From: Cryptomeria japonica
Lineage: Eukaryota; Streptophyta; Pinopsida; Cupressales; Cupressaceae
Length of the DNA stretch: 64,000 bases
Direction of reading: 5' to 3'
NCBI RefSeq assembly: GCF_030272615.1
Contig: NC_081406.1
Location: 231,684,396-231,748,395 of the forward strand
The translations under genes and the position numbers were made by a program. Positions 51,010 through 62,255 of this stretch are shown piece by piece. The notes beneath the pieces were generated by a model that was given only the letters and a program-made list of their open reading frames with translations, was not told the DNA's origin and searched no databases. Position 1 is the first letter of the stretch; the number at the start of each line of letters is the position of its first letter.

Positions 51010-54000
51010 CTAGTTACCATTAGGTGGAGGCAACTGGTCAAAAATAGATTTATACTTTGTACTAGCGTCGGTGAGATCAGTGGAGAGTGCATCCTTGACA
51101 CTATCCATTAGGGAATTCTGAGTTGTAATATCAGCTAACAATGAAATCAAACCATCTAAAGTGCTTCCCTCTTGTTGAGTGGATAAGTGGGTAGCTCAGT
51201 TGATCTTCTCTTGGACTAATGATAAGTGGGGAATAAATAAGGTCTGAAGAGTCATGATATCCATCCTTATTTTGTGCTCTTCATTCCGAAGTTCTAACTG
51301 TTGAGCCATAAGAATTTGTAGCTTGGTATAGAAATTCTGAACAGAATTTGGCTCGGTGGTCAATTTATTGGAGAGATTGGTAATCTCTTGTTCAATGACT
51401 TTGGTCTTATGCTTGATATCCTTAATAAATAATGAAAATGTATAGAACTTCTAAAATAAATAAAGAATATGTTTGAGTTGAGGGGACAACTCAGCAATGA
51501 ATCCAACAAGCTTGAATTTACCTATAGCAATTGCTTTCTGCACTTCTTCAATCATTTTGGCAATTAGCTCTTTATCCTTCAACTTGCTAAGGTATTATAA
51601 TGTGTCTACTCATGATGCTTCTAATTTAGTGAGTAGTTCATCCAGTTGCATATGGATGGCAGCATCTTTATTCACGGTAGCTTTAGGTAGCATGTTTGTC
51701 AATAATGCTTTAACCTTCTGAAGTACTCGGTTCTTCTTCTAAATAGCCATTTGTCTTTCTTGTTCTGCTTTGGCTTTACATAATTCTCTGAATTCAATGT
51801 GCTTGTCCTTTCAGTTTTGAAATGTCAACATTTGGTAACACAATAGGCTTTGACAGATCTACCTTGAAACTATGCTTCTTCACTTTCTTTTCTTTGGATG
51901 ATGAGGCTTTCACCGGTTGAATGAGTACAATGGCTTTGGAGGCTTGTTCATCCTCGGTAGGTTGCTTAGTAGAGGCAACACTTTTGTCGGTTCCCTTAGC
52001 CTCTGATGTATCCTTCGGTGATTCCTTGCTTGGGGTCTCAGTGGCAACAGTTTCAGTGCATGCAGGTGCTTGAGCAGTCTGTTCCCCGGTGGCCTGAGAA
52101 GTTGATTCTCCTTTTGTAGACTGTTGACCCACTTTGCCTTGATCAGTGTCCTGAGGTTTCTTGGTTGAAACTTGCTGAGTTACGGGAGGATAGGACTTGA
52201 CTTGTTCCAAAACTGATTCACTTGATACCAATTTGGCATAGGCATTTCCTTCTATCATCTCTTGTTCCAGTGCCTCAGTGTCCATGACATCCTCATCTTG
52301 TTGAATAGTTGAAGCGGGATCTTGCTCAGTAATGTCAACTATTTCAACTTCACCTTGAGTTTCTTCAGTCTGAATTCTGAAGATTTCTTGCCATTTTTCT
52401 TTGGTTTCCTTTTCGACTTCAAGATAAAGTCCATTCATCATTTTCAAGGCTCTATGTTTCACTTGAAAAATTTTCTGGTAGTTTTTCAAATGATTTCTAA
52501 TATCATCTACCGACATGTCTGGAAAGAGATGTACTAAAACTCTTTCTCTTATCTGCTTCTCCAAGTCCATAGCATATTTCCATCTGTTGTCAATGTGAGA
52601 GTATAATGCATTTGGAAGAAAGTTACTTACTTCCAATGGAACTACTCGGAATTTGAGAAGTGTACATACAACTGATTCTTCTATTTGTCTCTTTTCTTCT
52701 CTTGTCTGGGAGTCATATTTAACATACCTGAATGACCCGAATCCTCCATATTGTTTCAATTTGGCACAAAAGTTGTCAACACTATGTACATCTTCCTTTG
52801 TGCTTTTAACAATCTGAAATTTATTTTTGTCTTCAGATTCTATATCACTTGACTCCTTATTCAAAATGAGTCTCTTGGTCGACTTTCTATAAGTCTTTGT
52901 AACTTTAAGCAATTCAACATTTTTCTGCCTCTTACTAGGTGACACTGCAAATGATCTAGTGTTAGGTCATTTCACTGGTGGAGTCGGTGATACCTTAGGT
53001 GTATCTTGTTTCTTCCTTTTCAATATTTTTCCCTTTGGCAACTCAGTGCTCAGAGTGATGGCTGCTTCCTGAGCTTCAGATTCTTCCTCAATTGAAAGTT
53101 GATCATCTTTCCTACCTGTTGGCTTAGTAGGTTTGGAGGTAGAACCTTCTCCAAATTTCTCAGTTAAGTCTTTTATCATTTTAGTGGCTTTTCTTGTAGC
53201 CTTCGGTACTACTATGCTCATTTTTACTTTTTCTTTGACCTCTTCATAGGTACCATACCTGATCTCGGTAGCATGCCTTGGAAGTGTCAAAAAGGCATCT
53301 ATCTATTGTTGAGAAATATCAAGATCCATCTCATAACCCATGGACGGTAGAGATTGAATTCTAGGATCTACTGCATTGACATAACAGTAGTCGGTGTCCA
53401 CTTCAAAACATATATCATCCTTATATTTTTCCACTAACTGAGGTGGGATTTTGTACCTGTTATGAATCTTTTCTTGAAATGTGCTGAAGTAATCATCCAT
53501 TATCTCATTGAAATTATCACCTAACTGATTGATAAAGTCATTTATTTGATGGGTGATTGGTCGGTGTAACTCCCAAACTATGTTATTGACTGATGGGAAG
53601 AAATTCTGAAAATAGAAAAATATGCACACTAAGAGTGACCCAAACTTTAGTTTGTTTGCTGAGTTATTCTTCTTAGGTTTCCTTATAGTGTTGAGATTTT
53701 TAAATAGGTTTTTCAACAACACTTCACATAGATCAATCTTCATACCCTTTTTCACAATCTTGTAGGCCAAATCTACAGCTGCACATGGCACATTTTTTTC
53801 TCTTGCCAATTGAAAGAAACAATAACCAATGACTCTAATTGCAAACTTTAGCTCTGCATCTGTAACATTATTCAATTTAAGACCTCTGCAATCAGACTCA
53901 ACTCCGGTTAAAGTTATCAATTCCTTCTGTGAAATCATTTTCTGTGCTCGGGCATGGTCTTATATAGGGTATCTGGTTATTATGTGAATGATCTCCTTGT

Positions 54001-54382
54001 TGATTTTGAACGATTGCTCCTCTAACCACATAAAGTCATCATGAACTCTGCTTAAAACAAATTTAACCCATTGGGGTTTGAAAACTCGAGGGTAGGTTAG
54101 GGCTTTGGTATATCCCTTGACTTTGATATGCTCATACTTGCTATCTAGGATTCCATCAGTGCATAACTCATCATACATGTCCTTGATCTCGGTATGACCT
54201 AGCTCTTCAACATGACACTTAGTGTAGAATCTGACATCTTCAACCAATAGAACCCTATCCAGAATAAGAGAAAATGCAGCTTTCTCATCAGGTTTAGATG
54301 CAACTTTGGGAGGTAAGGAATACTTCAGTGAGGGCTTCTCAATAGTCTCAACTACAACAGGTTTATGTAACTTAGGAGCCAT
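51010..54382 (-). pseudogene. Pol-less element ORF2, about 1120 codons, unknown function
   Basis: It starts at ATG 54382 (MAPKLHKPVVVETIEKPSLK). One frame continues to 51794 with only three in-frame stops (at about 53960, 53303 and 52967). A 1-nt shift near 51800 follows, and reading continues to a stop at 51010 with further stops. The first 350 residues look globular and alpha-helical (ELKFAIRVIGYCFFQLARE, FGSLLVCIFFYFQNFFPS). This resembles the putative plant transposon protein domains found beside plant retroelements, which is a guess. A basic linker comes next, a second helical domain (FCAKLKQYGGFGSFRYVKYD), then a Thr/Ser/Lys/Glu-rich disordered part and a coiled-coil tail. No capsid, protease or polymerase motif. 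Confidence 0.7.
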
Positions 54383-54979
54383 TTCAAACTTGGATTTCTA
54401 CTAACGAAAGAGCTTAGGGTTTTAACTAACCAGAAAACACTTTCGACTTAGTAAATATAATGCAAATGTTCTCAACTGATATTGATTGGTTAACTGGCTT
54501 AAAAATGTGTTTGAGATTGTTGTATAAATACCTTGAAATTCGCTCGAGAGATGTTTGATTGCCTTTGAATCGCTTAGCTTTGCTCTTTGATAACTGGTAA
54601 GTGTAAAATGACCACGCGAAGAACTTTAAGTACACATTTTACCTTATCGGGCTTTGTGCAGGTAGGTAAGAAAACATTAAATGCACTCAGTTCGACTAAA
54701 CTGATTAACTTCCTTTTACGCTTTTACCGACTAGACAGGCTTCCTACACTTACCGACTTCTCTGGTACTCCAAAAGACTAGATAGAATTTCAAACTTGCT
54801 AATGCATCTTAGCTATGCAGAATTTGAAATTAAGTATATGATAAAATAGGAACTATTAAGATCTAACCTTGAGAGAATGCAATCCCTTCATACCTTTATT
54901 GATTAATTCGAAGTAGATGCACCTAACTCGGTAGGTAATGTGCTTTCTTCATTTTTGACTCAATTTCCTTCTTTTTCTA

Positions 54980-56257
54980 GATTTTCTGTAGTTTGATTTT
55001 TATCTCTTCAGTATCTCCTTTGGGTTGATCTTTGCAATCTTTAGCCAAGTGTCCAACTTTATGACAATGAAAGCATGCCATTCCAGGATTTCTCCATGAT
55101 CTTCGGTTGTTCATTCCAAACCTTATCATGCAGTTGGCACTTATATGTCCATATCTTCCATAACATTCACACCATATTCTTGTTTGTAATCCCATGGTAC
55201 TGCAGTATACTATCGGTTAAAATCTGTGTGAGTTCAGTAGCTTCTAGTATTTGCTCGGTGTGAAGACCGCATATAGTTTTTCTGCTTAAACCAACACTTC
55301 TCAGTACTGTGTCCATATCTATTGCATTTTTTGCAAAACCCCTTGAATTTTGCCTTTTTTAAATTGCTAGCAGACTTTGTCCTACATTGTTTAGATGTGT
55401 GACCATACTTATTGCATTTGTAACAATAACCATCAAACCTAGTGACATTCGGTTGCTTACCTTTTCTGATTTGGCACACGTTGGTAGCATGTTCTTGTTT
55501 TCCACAGTAGTTGCAAATAGGCTTCTTTCCTTTGATGTTCTCCTTGTTTCCAACTTGCTTTGATGATTCCCCTCTCTCAGTGGTGTTGATCCCTTTCTCG
55601 GTAGAGTTTTTTTTCTTTGTAACTAAGTCTTGCATCTTTGTTGGGTCTTCTTATATTTAGTTGCTCATCCAACATCCTTGATGCTTCATAACTTTTCTTC
55701 AGTGTTTCTTTTGATTTCTTCTTTGCTTCAAGTTCATTGGTCAATCTTGATAATTCAAGTTTCAATGCTTGATTCTCATTTTACTTTAGATTTGCTTCAT
55801 GATGTGCATAACCCAATTGATCAGAAAGATTATGTTGAGTTCCAGTCATTCTTGTGATTTCATCATTCTTTTCAGACACCAATGCTTCTAGCTGTTGTTT
55901 TTCCCTTTCCATGTCTCTTATGTTATCCTCAGCTATTCTTAATGCATCGGTATTTTTAGTCATCTATGTGCTGAAATGCTCATGTTCTCTTTTCATTGCT
56001 TTAAGTTGATCATTCAGTGCTTTGTTCTTTTCTTTCAATTCTATAATCATTTCTTCAGACTCTTCTGATATATTGTTCTCAGATGATGTCTCAATCTGTT
56101 CCACCAACTCTTGTGAGTCCTGTAAATCATCAGACAACCTTCTTCTGACTTTCAGTGATCTTTGCATTTGTCTCTGCATATCCGGAATCACTTGATTAGC
56201 ATGATCCAATTCTTCTTGAAGATTCACAATTCTCCGAGATTGATTGTAGCCTTCCAT
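54980..56257 (-). pseudogene. Pol-less element ORF1: coiled-coil, multi-CCHC gag-like protein
   Basis: Start ATG 56257 (MEGYNQSRRIVNLQEELDHA). The first 230 residues are a long coiled coil (DDLQDSQELVEQIETSSE, EKQQLEALVSEKNDEITRM, LSRLTNELEAKKKSKE). Zinc knuckles follow: CNYCGKQEHATNVC, CYKCNKYGHTSKQC, CKKCNRYGHSTEKC, CECYGRYGHISANC (one Cys is Tyr) and CFHCHKVGHLAKDC, all C-x2-C-x4-H-x4-C. A TAG at about 55964, a TAA at about 55781, a shift in an A-run at about 55610 and another at about 55230 break it. It should bind the element RNA. The usual gag capsid domain is not recognised, which makes the coiled coil the likely assembly part. Confidence 0.8.
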
Positions 56258-56306
56258 TGATAAGATCTTTCTCTTTAGGTTGTTAAACCCTTTTCCAAGA
56301 TTGAAT

Positions 56307-56317
56307 CTCTGATACCA
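56307..56317 (-). other. Primer-binding site (initiator Met tRNA), pol-less element
   Basis: The minus strand reads TGGTATCAGAG, two bases from the 5' LTR end. Confidence 0.9.
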
Positions 56318-56319
56318 AT

Positions 56320-57512
56320 TGTTAGGTCCAACAATGAAAGCTAATGTACTGAGAGGGGAGGGGTGAATCAGTACTTCAAAACTTTTCTTTAAAAATAATC
56401 TTACTGATAAACATAAATTGTAAACTACTGATCTCATAATATAAAGCTAACACATAATTATAGAAATAACATTCATACACATTTCACTCCATAACACAAA
56501 TATTTTGGTTACGTAGAAACTCTTTGTTAGAGAGAAAAACTGTGGTGGGGATGGCACCCACAACTTCACTACTGCAATAATAAAGGTTGCTCGGTTAGAG
56601 CTACATGTTTAGCTATTTCTGATAGCTTGCCCTGTTAGGAGTATCAAGATCTTTAGATCTACCTTGCTAAAGGATTTTTGCAACACTTATACAAAATGTT
56701 GCACCTGGTTAAAGGCTTTACAATTTATAGACTTTGTTAGAGTCTTTTACCCTGTTAAAGGTTTCTATTATAACTCAAATGATTCAATAAAATCTTTACA
56801 AATATCTGCAACTTTACATCTGAAATGTTATAGCAGATTCTATGTGCTCAATATGAAATTACCTTGCTCATAGCATACCTCGGTAATTGATAAATCAACT
56901 CGGTAAACCCTTTTGTTCACTTTGTCCCTTAAACTATTCTCTGAAGACTTTCTCGATGACCTCTGAATATCTCTATCAGTCGTAGCAGTCACAACTCAAT
57001 GTGTCCTCTTATGATTTTCCTTTTAACTCTTCTATCACACATGTCTCTCTTTTTTATTCTCAAATCATTCTGTATAAATAGATCTCTGGGATGGTGATTT
57101 GTTCATGCTTTGATCTTACAAACAAGATTCATCAAATGAATAAACATATAAATTATTTCATTGGATAAACTTCCTCAAAATCATACAAAATCTTGAAGTG
57201 CAATTTCCTATGTGATAACAGTTCTTTGTTCTTCGATTCTTGTAACACGTTTCCACATATGTGTCCAAGTTCATTGAATCTGGTAACACATTTCTACTCG
57301 GTTTAGATTACTCGGTATACATTCTTTGCTGCTTGGTAGACATAGATCGTTACTCGGTAGACAGCTCGGTGTATACTTAACTCTGTGACTCCTTTCTTCT
57401 GTAACCGACTGCTTTAGTGCTTACCGATTGAATATTTTGGTAGTATTAACCGACTAGAGTATATAGGATGACTTTGGACATAAAACTAATAACAACTTAG
57501 TAAATAATAACA
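56320..57512 (-). repeat. 5' LTR of pol-less element
   Basis: 1193 bp, matching 49490-50688 along its whole length. The differing bases seen by eye are mainly C/T and A/G. Confidence 0.93.
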
Positions 57513-57540
57513 ATATATATATATATATATGCACAAAAAT

Positions 57541-57800
57541 GGTGGTCAGAAAAGTGGACACACCCAAAAAAAACATGAAAACAACAAAACGCGCACGAAG
57601 TATTTCAAATGTAAAGAATCCCGTACGCATTTAGGCTCATTTTGTTAAGCCTAACTAAAGCTAAACCATGTATAGGGTTTAAAGTATACTAACCATGTAC
57701 GCGGTTTAAAAACTAAAACCTCGTACGCGGTTTAGAAACTAAAAACCCCGTACGCGGTTTTAGTTTGTAAACCACGTACGTGTTTGTCTGTCAATAAAAT
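57541..57800 (+). repeat. 25-bp tandem repeat with GTACGCGGTTT core
   Basis: Four to five units of 24-28 bp, each with the form ctaaa-n-gtacgcggttta, lie at about 57662-57785. Looser variants (cccgtacgcattt) lie upstream. CpG-rich cores stand in AT-rich DNA. Confidence 0.8.
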
Positions 57801-58010
57801 GCAATTCATTTAGCATTCCATTAGGTTTTTCGGAAGGATATATACATAAAATATAACATTTATGTATTTCACTTATACTTTAAGTTATATTTTATGTATA
57901 TATTGTCAGGATGTTTGAGAATGGTTTCAGATCTCTAAGAGTTATAATGCAAATTCTAGTTTTTTTAGTATTCTTATAAATTTTAGATAGTCAAATTTCA
58001 GTAATCAGCA
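57801..58010. other. Short AT-rich spacer
   Basis: It contains an imperfect inverted motif of tatacataaaatataacattta and its near complement. No gene. Confidence 0.4.
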
Positions 58011-58444
58011 TGCTCATATTAGCATTATCTCTCTCATCTCTTCCCTGCATTCCCCCTCTCTCTTCCTTAACCCCTACCTTTTTTTGTCTCGTAGGCATCT
58101 CCCTCTCTACTTTCTTCCCTCTCTCGGGTATCTCTCCCTCTCTACTTTCTTCCCTCTCTTTCTCATCTCCCTCGCCCTCTTTCTCTCTTTCATCTATCCC
58201 TCTCTTTCTCTCCCTCTCTCAAATATCTCTATCTCTCACTCTCTCCCCCTCTCTTTAGTGTCTCTCTCTCATTCTCTCCCTCTCCCTCCCCCTCCCTTTC
58301 TCTTCCTTTGTCAAGTATTTATTTCCCTCTAACTCTCTTTATCTCTCCCCCTCTCACTCCATTTTCTCTTTCTCTCAAGTCTCTCTCCTTCTCTCTATCA
58401 AGTCTGGCTATCAACCTTTATCTATCTCTCTCTCCTCTTCTATC

Positions 58445-58537
<93 letters not shown>

Positions 58538-59143
58538 CATTCTTTTTCTCTGAATTCTCTCCCTCTCATCCTCTTTCTCTCTATCTCACTCTCCCCTTCT
58601 CTCAGGTGTATATCTCTCTCATTCTCTCCCTCTCTCCTCCCCCTCCCTCTCTCCCTTTCTCACTCTCTCCCTCTCTTCACACCTCTCTCTCTAGTCTCTT
58701 GTACTCTCCTTCCATCCCTTCCTCCCTCTCACTTAGACTCTCTCTATCTCTCACCCTCTCTTTCTCTCTCTCTCACCTTCCCTCCCTCCACCTCTTAGGT
58801 CTCTCTTTCTCTCTCGATCCCTCTATCCACCTCTTAGATCTCTCTCTCTCTCTCTCTCTGAAGTCTCTCCCTCTCATCCTCTTTCTCTCTAGCTCACTCT
58901 CCCCTTCTCTCAAGTATATCTCTCTCTCATTCTCTCCCTCTCTCCTCCCCCTCCCTCTCTCCCTTTATCATTACCTCTCTTTCTCACTCTCTCCCTCTTT
59001 TCGCACCTCTCTCTCTCTAGTCTCATGTACTCTCCTTCCATCCCTTCCTCCCTCTCACTCAGACTCTCTATCTCTCACCCTCTCTTTCTCTCTCTCTCTC
59101 ATCTTCCCTCCCTCCACCACTTAGGTCTCTCTTTCTCTCCCAA

Positions 59144-59233
<90 letters not shown>

Positions 59234-59340
59234 TTATCTCTTGTCTCTCCCTCTCAGTCTCTATCTCTTTATCTCACTCTCCTCCTCTCTTAGGTGTATC
59301 TATCTCCCATTCCCTCCCTCATCCCCCTCTCTCCCTCTCT
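58011..59340 (+). repeat. Polypyrimidine (CT-rich) tract with internal duplication
   Basis: 1.3 kb of tctctc, ccctct and tccctc variants. Pure (CT)n covers about 58448-58535 and 59146-59199, the latter running into (CA)n to 59232. A segment around 58550-58830 recurs at about 58860-59140 (shared ctctagtctc, tgtactctccttccatccc, cctccaccncttaggtctc). Long open stretches on either strand are composition artefacts. Confidence 0.92.
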
Positions 59341-60480
59341 AGGGTCATATGGTATTCTTAGGGGTCATATGGTATCCTAGGTATCCATGCATGTTTCCTA
59401 AGGGGTCATTGGACATCATATGACTCCTTAGGACACCATATGACTCATAACGACACATAAGAGGTCATATAGAGTCATAAGGGGTCATAGGACACCTTAT
59501 GACACCAAATGGTGTCCTAAGGGGTTATAGAACACTATATGGCCTCTTGGGACACCATACATTCCATAATGACACCATATGGAGTCCTAAGGGGTCATAG
59601 GAGAACCTGAACTTGGAGGACACCATTTTGTGTGTTTAGGGGTCATATGGTATCTTAGGAATCCATGCATGTGTCCTAAGGGGTCATAGGAATCTATGCA
59701 TGTGTCCTAAGGGGTCATAGGAATCTATGCATGTGTCCTAAGGGGTCATAGGACACCATATGACCCATAACGACACATAATAGGTCATATGGAGTCCTAA
59801 GGGGTCATAGGACACCATATGACCCCTTACAACACCATACGATCCATAATGAGACCAAATGCTATCCTAAGAGATCATAAAACATTATATGACCTCTTAG
59901 GACACCATACGATCCATAATGACACCATATGGAGTCCTAAGGGGTCGTAGGAGACCATATGACCCTTTAGGACACCATATGACCCCCAACGACACCATAT
60001 GGTGTCCTAAGGGGTCATATGGTGTCCTAGGGATCATAGGACACCATAAGACACATAACGACACCGTATGGTGTCTTAAGGGGTCATGTGACACCATATG
60101 ACCCTTAGAACACAATATAACCCCTAACAACATCTAAGGGGTCATAGGACACTATATGAACCCTTAGCACACCATAGGACCTATAATGACACCAAATAGT
60201 GTCATAAGGGGTCATAGAACACCATATGACCCTTTAAGACACCATATGACCTCTAATGACACCTAAGGGGTCATATGGTGTCCTAAGGGGTCATAGAACA
60301 CCATATGACCCTTTAGGACACCATACAACCCATAACGACACCATATGGAGTCCTAAGGGGTCATATGGTGTCCTAAGGAATTATAGAACACCATATGACC
60401 CATAGAGACACCTAATGGGCCATATGGAGTCCTAAGGGGTCATAAGACACCATATGACCCCTTAGTACACCATACAACCC
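59341..60480. repeat. Second CATATG/CCTAAGG tandem array
   Basis: Same family as 29891-33965: ggggtcatatggtgtcctaa and its reverse complement, here with frequent ggggtcataggacacc variants. A local triple of a 31-bp unit (gcatgtgtcctaaggggtca inside) lies at 59658-59750. It borders a polypyrimidine tract on the left. Confidence 0.92.
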
Positions 60481-60654
60481 ATAAATATTATCCAACCAGT
60501 ATATCCACATGATCCAAAGAAACCAATACATTCATCTTCTTCAAACGTTCTACTTTATATCCTATCTTCTTTATAAAAAAATAAAAAAAATTGATCGGCG
60601 ACCACCTTGTCAATCTTCTTATCACCTCATCTATATGCAAACAAAAAGAAGATA
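60481..60654. other. Spacer between array and polypurine tract
   Basis: Non-repetitive sequence with no recognised feature. Confidence 0.4.
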
Positions 60655-60875
60655 TATTGGAGGGAGAGGAAGAGAGAGAGAGAGAGAGAGTGAGAGAGAG
60701 AGAGGGGGGGTATGGAGGAAGGGAGAAGGGGAGAGAGGGAGAGGGAGGGAGATAGAGAGGGAGAGAGAAGGGGAGAGAGGGAGAGGAAGGGAGAGAGAGA
60801 AAGAGAGAGAGGGAGAGGGAGATAATGAGAGGCACCTTGTATGCTCTTGAGAGGGGGAGAGAGGGAGACAATACA
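60655..60875 (+). repeat. Polypurine (GA-rich) tract
   Basis: gagagag, gggaga and gaaggg variants on the plus strand. It is the purine counterpart of the CT tract on the other side of the array. Confidence 0.9.
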
Positions 60876-61030
60876 CATACATACACACATATGTGTGTGT
60901 GTATATATACTTAATATATTATATATTATTCTATACATATATATATATATAAATATTATATATTTATATTTTATATATAAATTATATATTATATGTATGT
61001 ATCACATATTATATATACAATATCATATTA
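60876..61030. repeat. (CA)/(TG) and (TA)-rich tract
   Basis: Short cacatac and tgtgtg runs lead into about 130 bp of nearly pure A/T with tatata repeats. Confidence 0.85.
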
Positions 61031-61078
61031 TACACACTCCCAAAATTTAAACAAACTTAGTGTGTACACACTATTTTT

Positions 61079-61223
61079 AGTAAAAATAGCGCATATGTTC
61101 TTTTTATAGTAAAAATAACATGCACGCACTTTTTATAGTTAAGATAGAGCGTATGCGCTTCTTACACCATAAGTACCCCATACGCGCTTTTTATACCATA
61201 GGTACCCCGTACGCGCTTTTGAC
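61079..61223 (+). repeat. 29-bp tandem repeat, 5 units, GCGC core
   Basis: Five consecutive units of exactly 29 bp (61079, 61108, 61137, 61166, 61195), from agtaaaaatagcgcatatg to accataggtaccccgtacg. The middle always holds a cgtacgcgc-like core followed by a T-run. A partial sixth unit may precede. The core resembles that of the 25-bp repeat at 57.7 kb. Confidence 0.92.
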
Positions 61224-61874
61224 TGTTCAAGCTTGGAAATAGGCCTGGATGAAAAAGCTATGGTTTGGAAGTTTGATTTCCCTCCATTTCCCTCCTTTTT
61301 GACGTGTTTTATTTATCAACTTGGTTTCTCGACTTTGTCATCATCAGGTTTACACTTCATCAAGTGGGTATTTCTAAAATTGCCACCATATTTTCACCCA
61401 TCTTTTGAGCTTTCTAACCATATAATTTTTTAAAATTATGAACAACAAAAACATATTATTATTGAATTTCTTTCACAAGTGTCTCCATAGTTCTCACAAA
61501 CATACGTGCACCATTTTTTTAATAACTTTTGATATACTTATCCAAATTTAGAAACTTTATATATTATTGTAGTGCACTTGATTCTTTACAATTAAAAAAA
61601 AAATTGTGTTTTTTGATTTTTTTAGTGCAACTTATGCTTCGCACACGAACAGGTACCTAATTTTTAGGATGTGATCGATTGGAAAAATCATTAAAAAAAA
61701 CTCAACAAAAAATTACAAAAAATACACATCTTCTAGTGCTCACTCTTAACTATCTTTATGCCAAAGGATCTGTCAAAATACTAAATCTAACTATAAATTT
61801 TTTGATGCGCACATCAGACACTATATTATGTAGTTCTGAAAAATCAAGGTTTGTTTTTCATGCGCAAAGGATTT
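61224..61874. other. Intergenic, nothing recognised
   Basis: AT-rich sequence between the 29-bp array and the copia LTR. The open stretches at 61233-61433 and 61679-61885 have no motif. Confidence 0.45.
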
Positions 61875-62243
61875 TGTTAGAGTAATCAATTCTTTACTTG
61901 ATTAATTAAACTACATTTGTTTAATTAATTAAGTTCCCCTTTATCTCTTTTACACTTAAGCTAACATTAGGTGCATAATAATTAAATCTTTTATTAATTA
62001 TTATGTGCAAGCCTAGAGTATTCCATTTTAGGGTTTCTTGACCTATTAGAAGTTAATTATTTTCTTTGTATCATTATTCCATTACATATTTTTTTGGTGA
62101 ATACAGAGCTCTCATCTTTTTGAGCATATTTCCTGTGTGTTTTATTTTTTCTCTTTTGCTTCCTTGCTTCTCCTTGTAACAGGTTTATTCAGCTTGCAGA
62201 GATCATTTGGGCTCCTGTGGTGTTGTATTTCTCAACTCTCACA
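61875..62243 (+). repeat. 5' LTR of copia element
   Basis: It starts tgttagagtaatc and ends ctctcaca directly before the primer site. It has ttaattaatta blocks near the start and a pyrimidine-rich, T-rich end. The 3' copy is outside the window. Confidence 0.75.
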
Positions 62244-62255
62244 TGGTATCAAAGC
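62244..62255 (+). other. Primer-binding site of copia element
   Basis: tggtatcaaagc differs by one base from the common tggtatcagagc complement of initiator Met tRNA. Confidence 0.85.

Larger units (their letters stand above)
49485..57517 (-). mobile_element. Complete LTR retrotransposon lacking pol, with two ORFs
   Basis: LTRs at 49490-50688 and 56320-57512 are near identical by eye. They are flanked by atata on both sides, inside an (AT)n tract. The minus strand has a primer site to initiator Met tRNA (56307-56317) and a polypurine tract (50689-50700), so all structural marks of a complete element are present. The 5.6-kb interior encodes a coiled-coil/multi-zinc-knuckle protein, then a second ORF of about 1100 codons. 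No protease, RT, RNase H or integrase motif is found. This is a non-autonomous design, like TR-GAG/LARD elements but with an added large ORF. LTR agreement suggests fairly recent movement in trans. Confidence 0.88.

Noticed and set aside
58010-59342. Long plus-strand open frames rich in Ser/Leu/Pro
   Set aside because: They are translations of CT-rich low-complexity DNA; codon content follows the repeat and no domain exists.
60488-60938. Open frames on both strands over the GA-rich tract
   Set aside because: Composition artefacts of (GA)n-like sequence, open in several frames at once.
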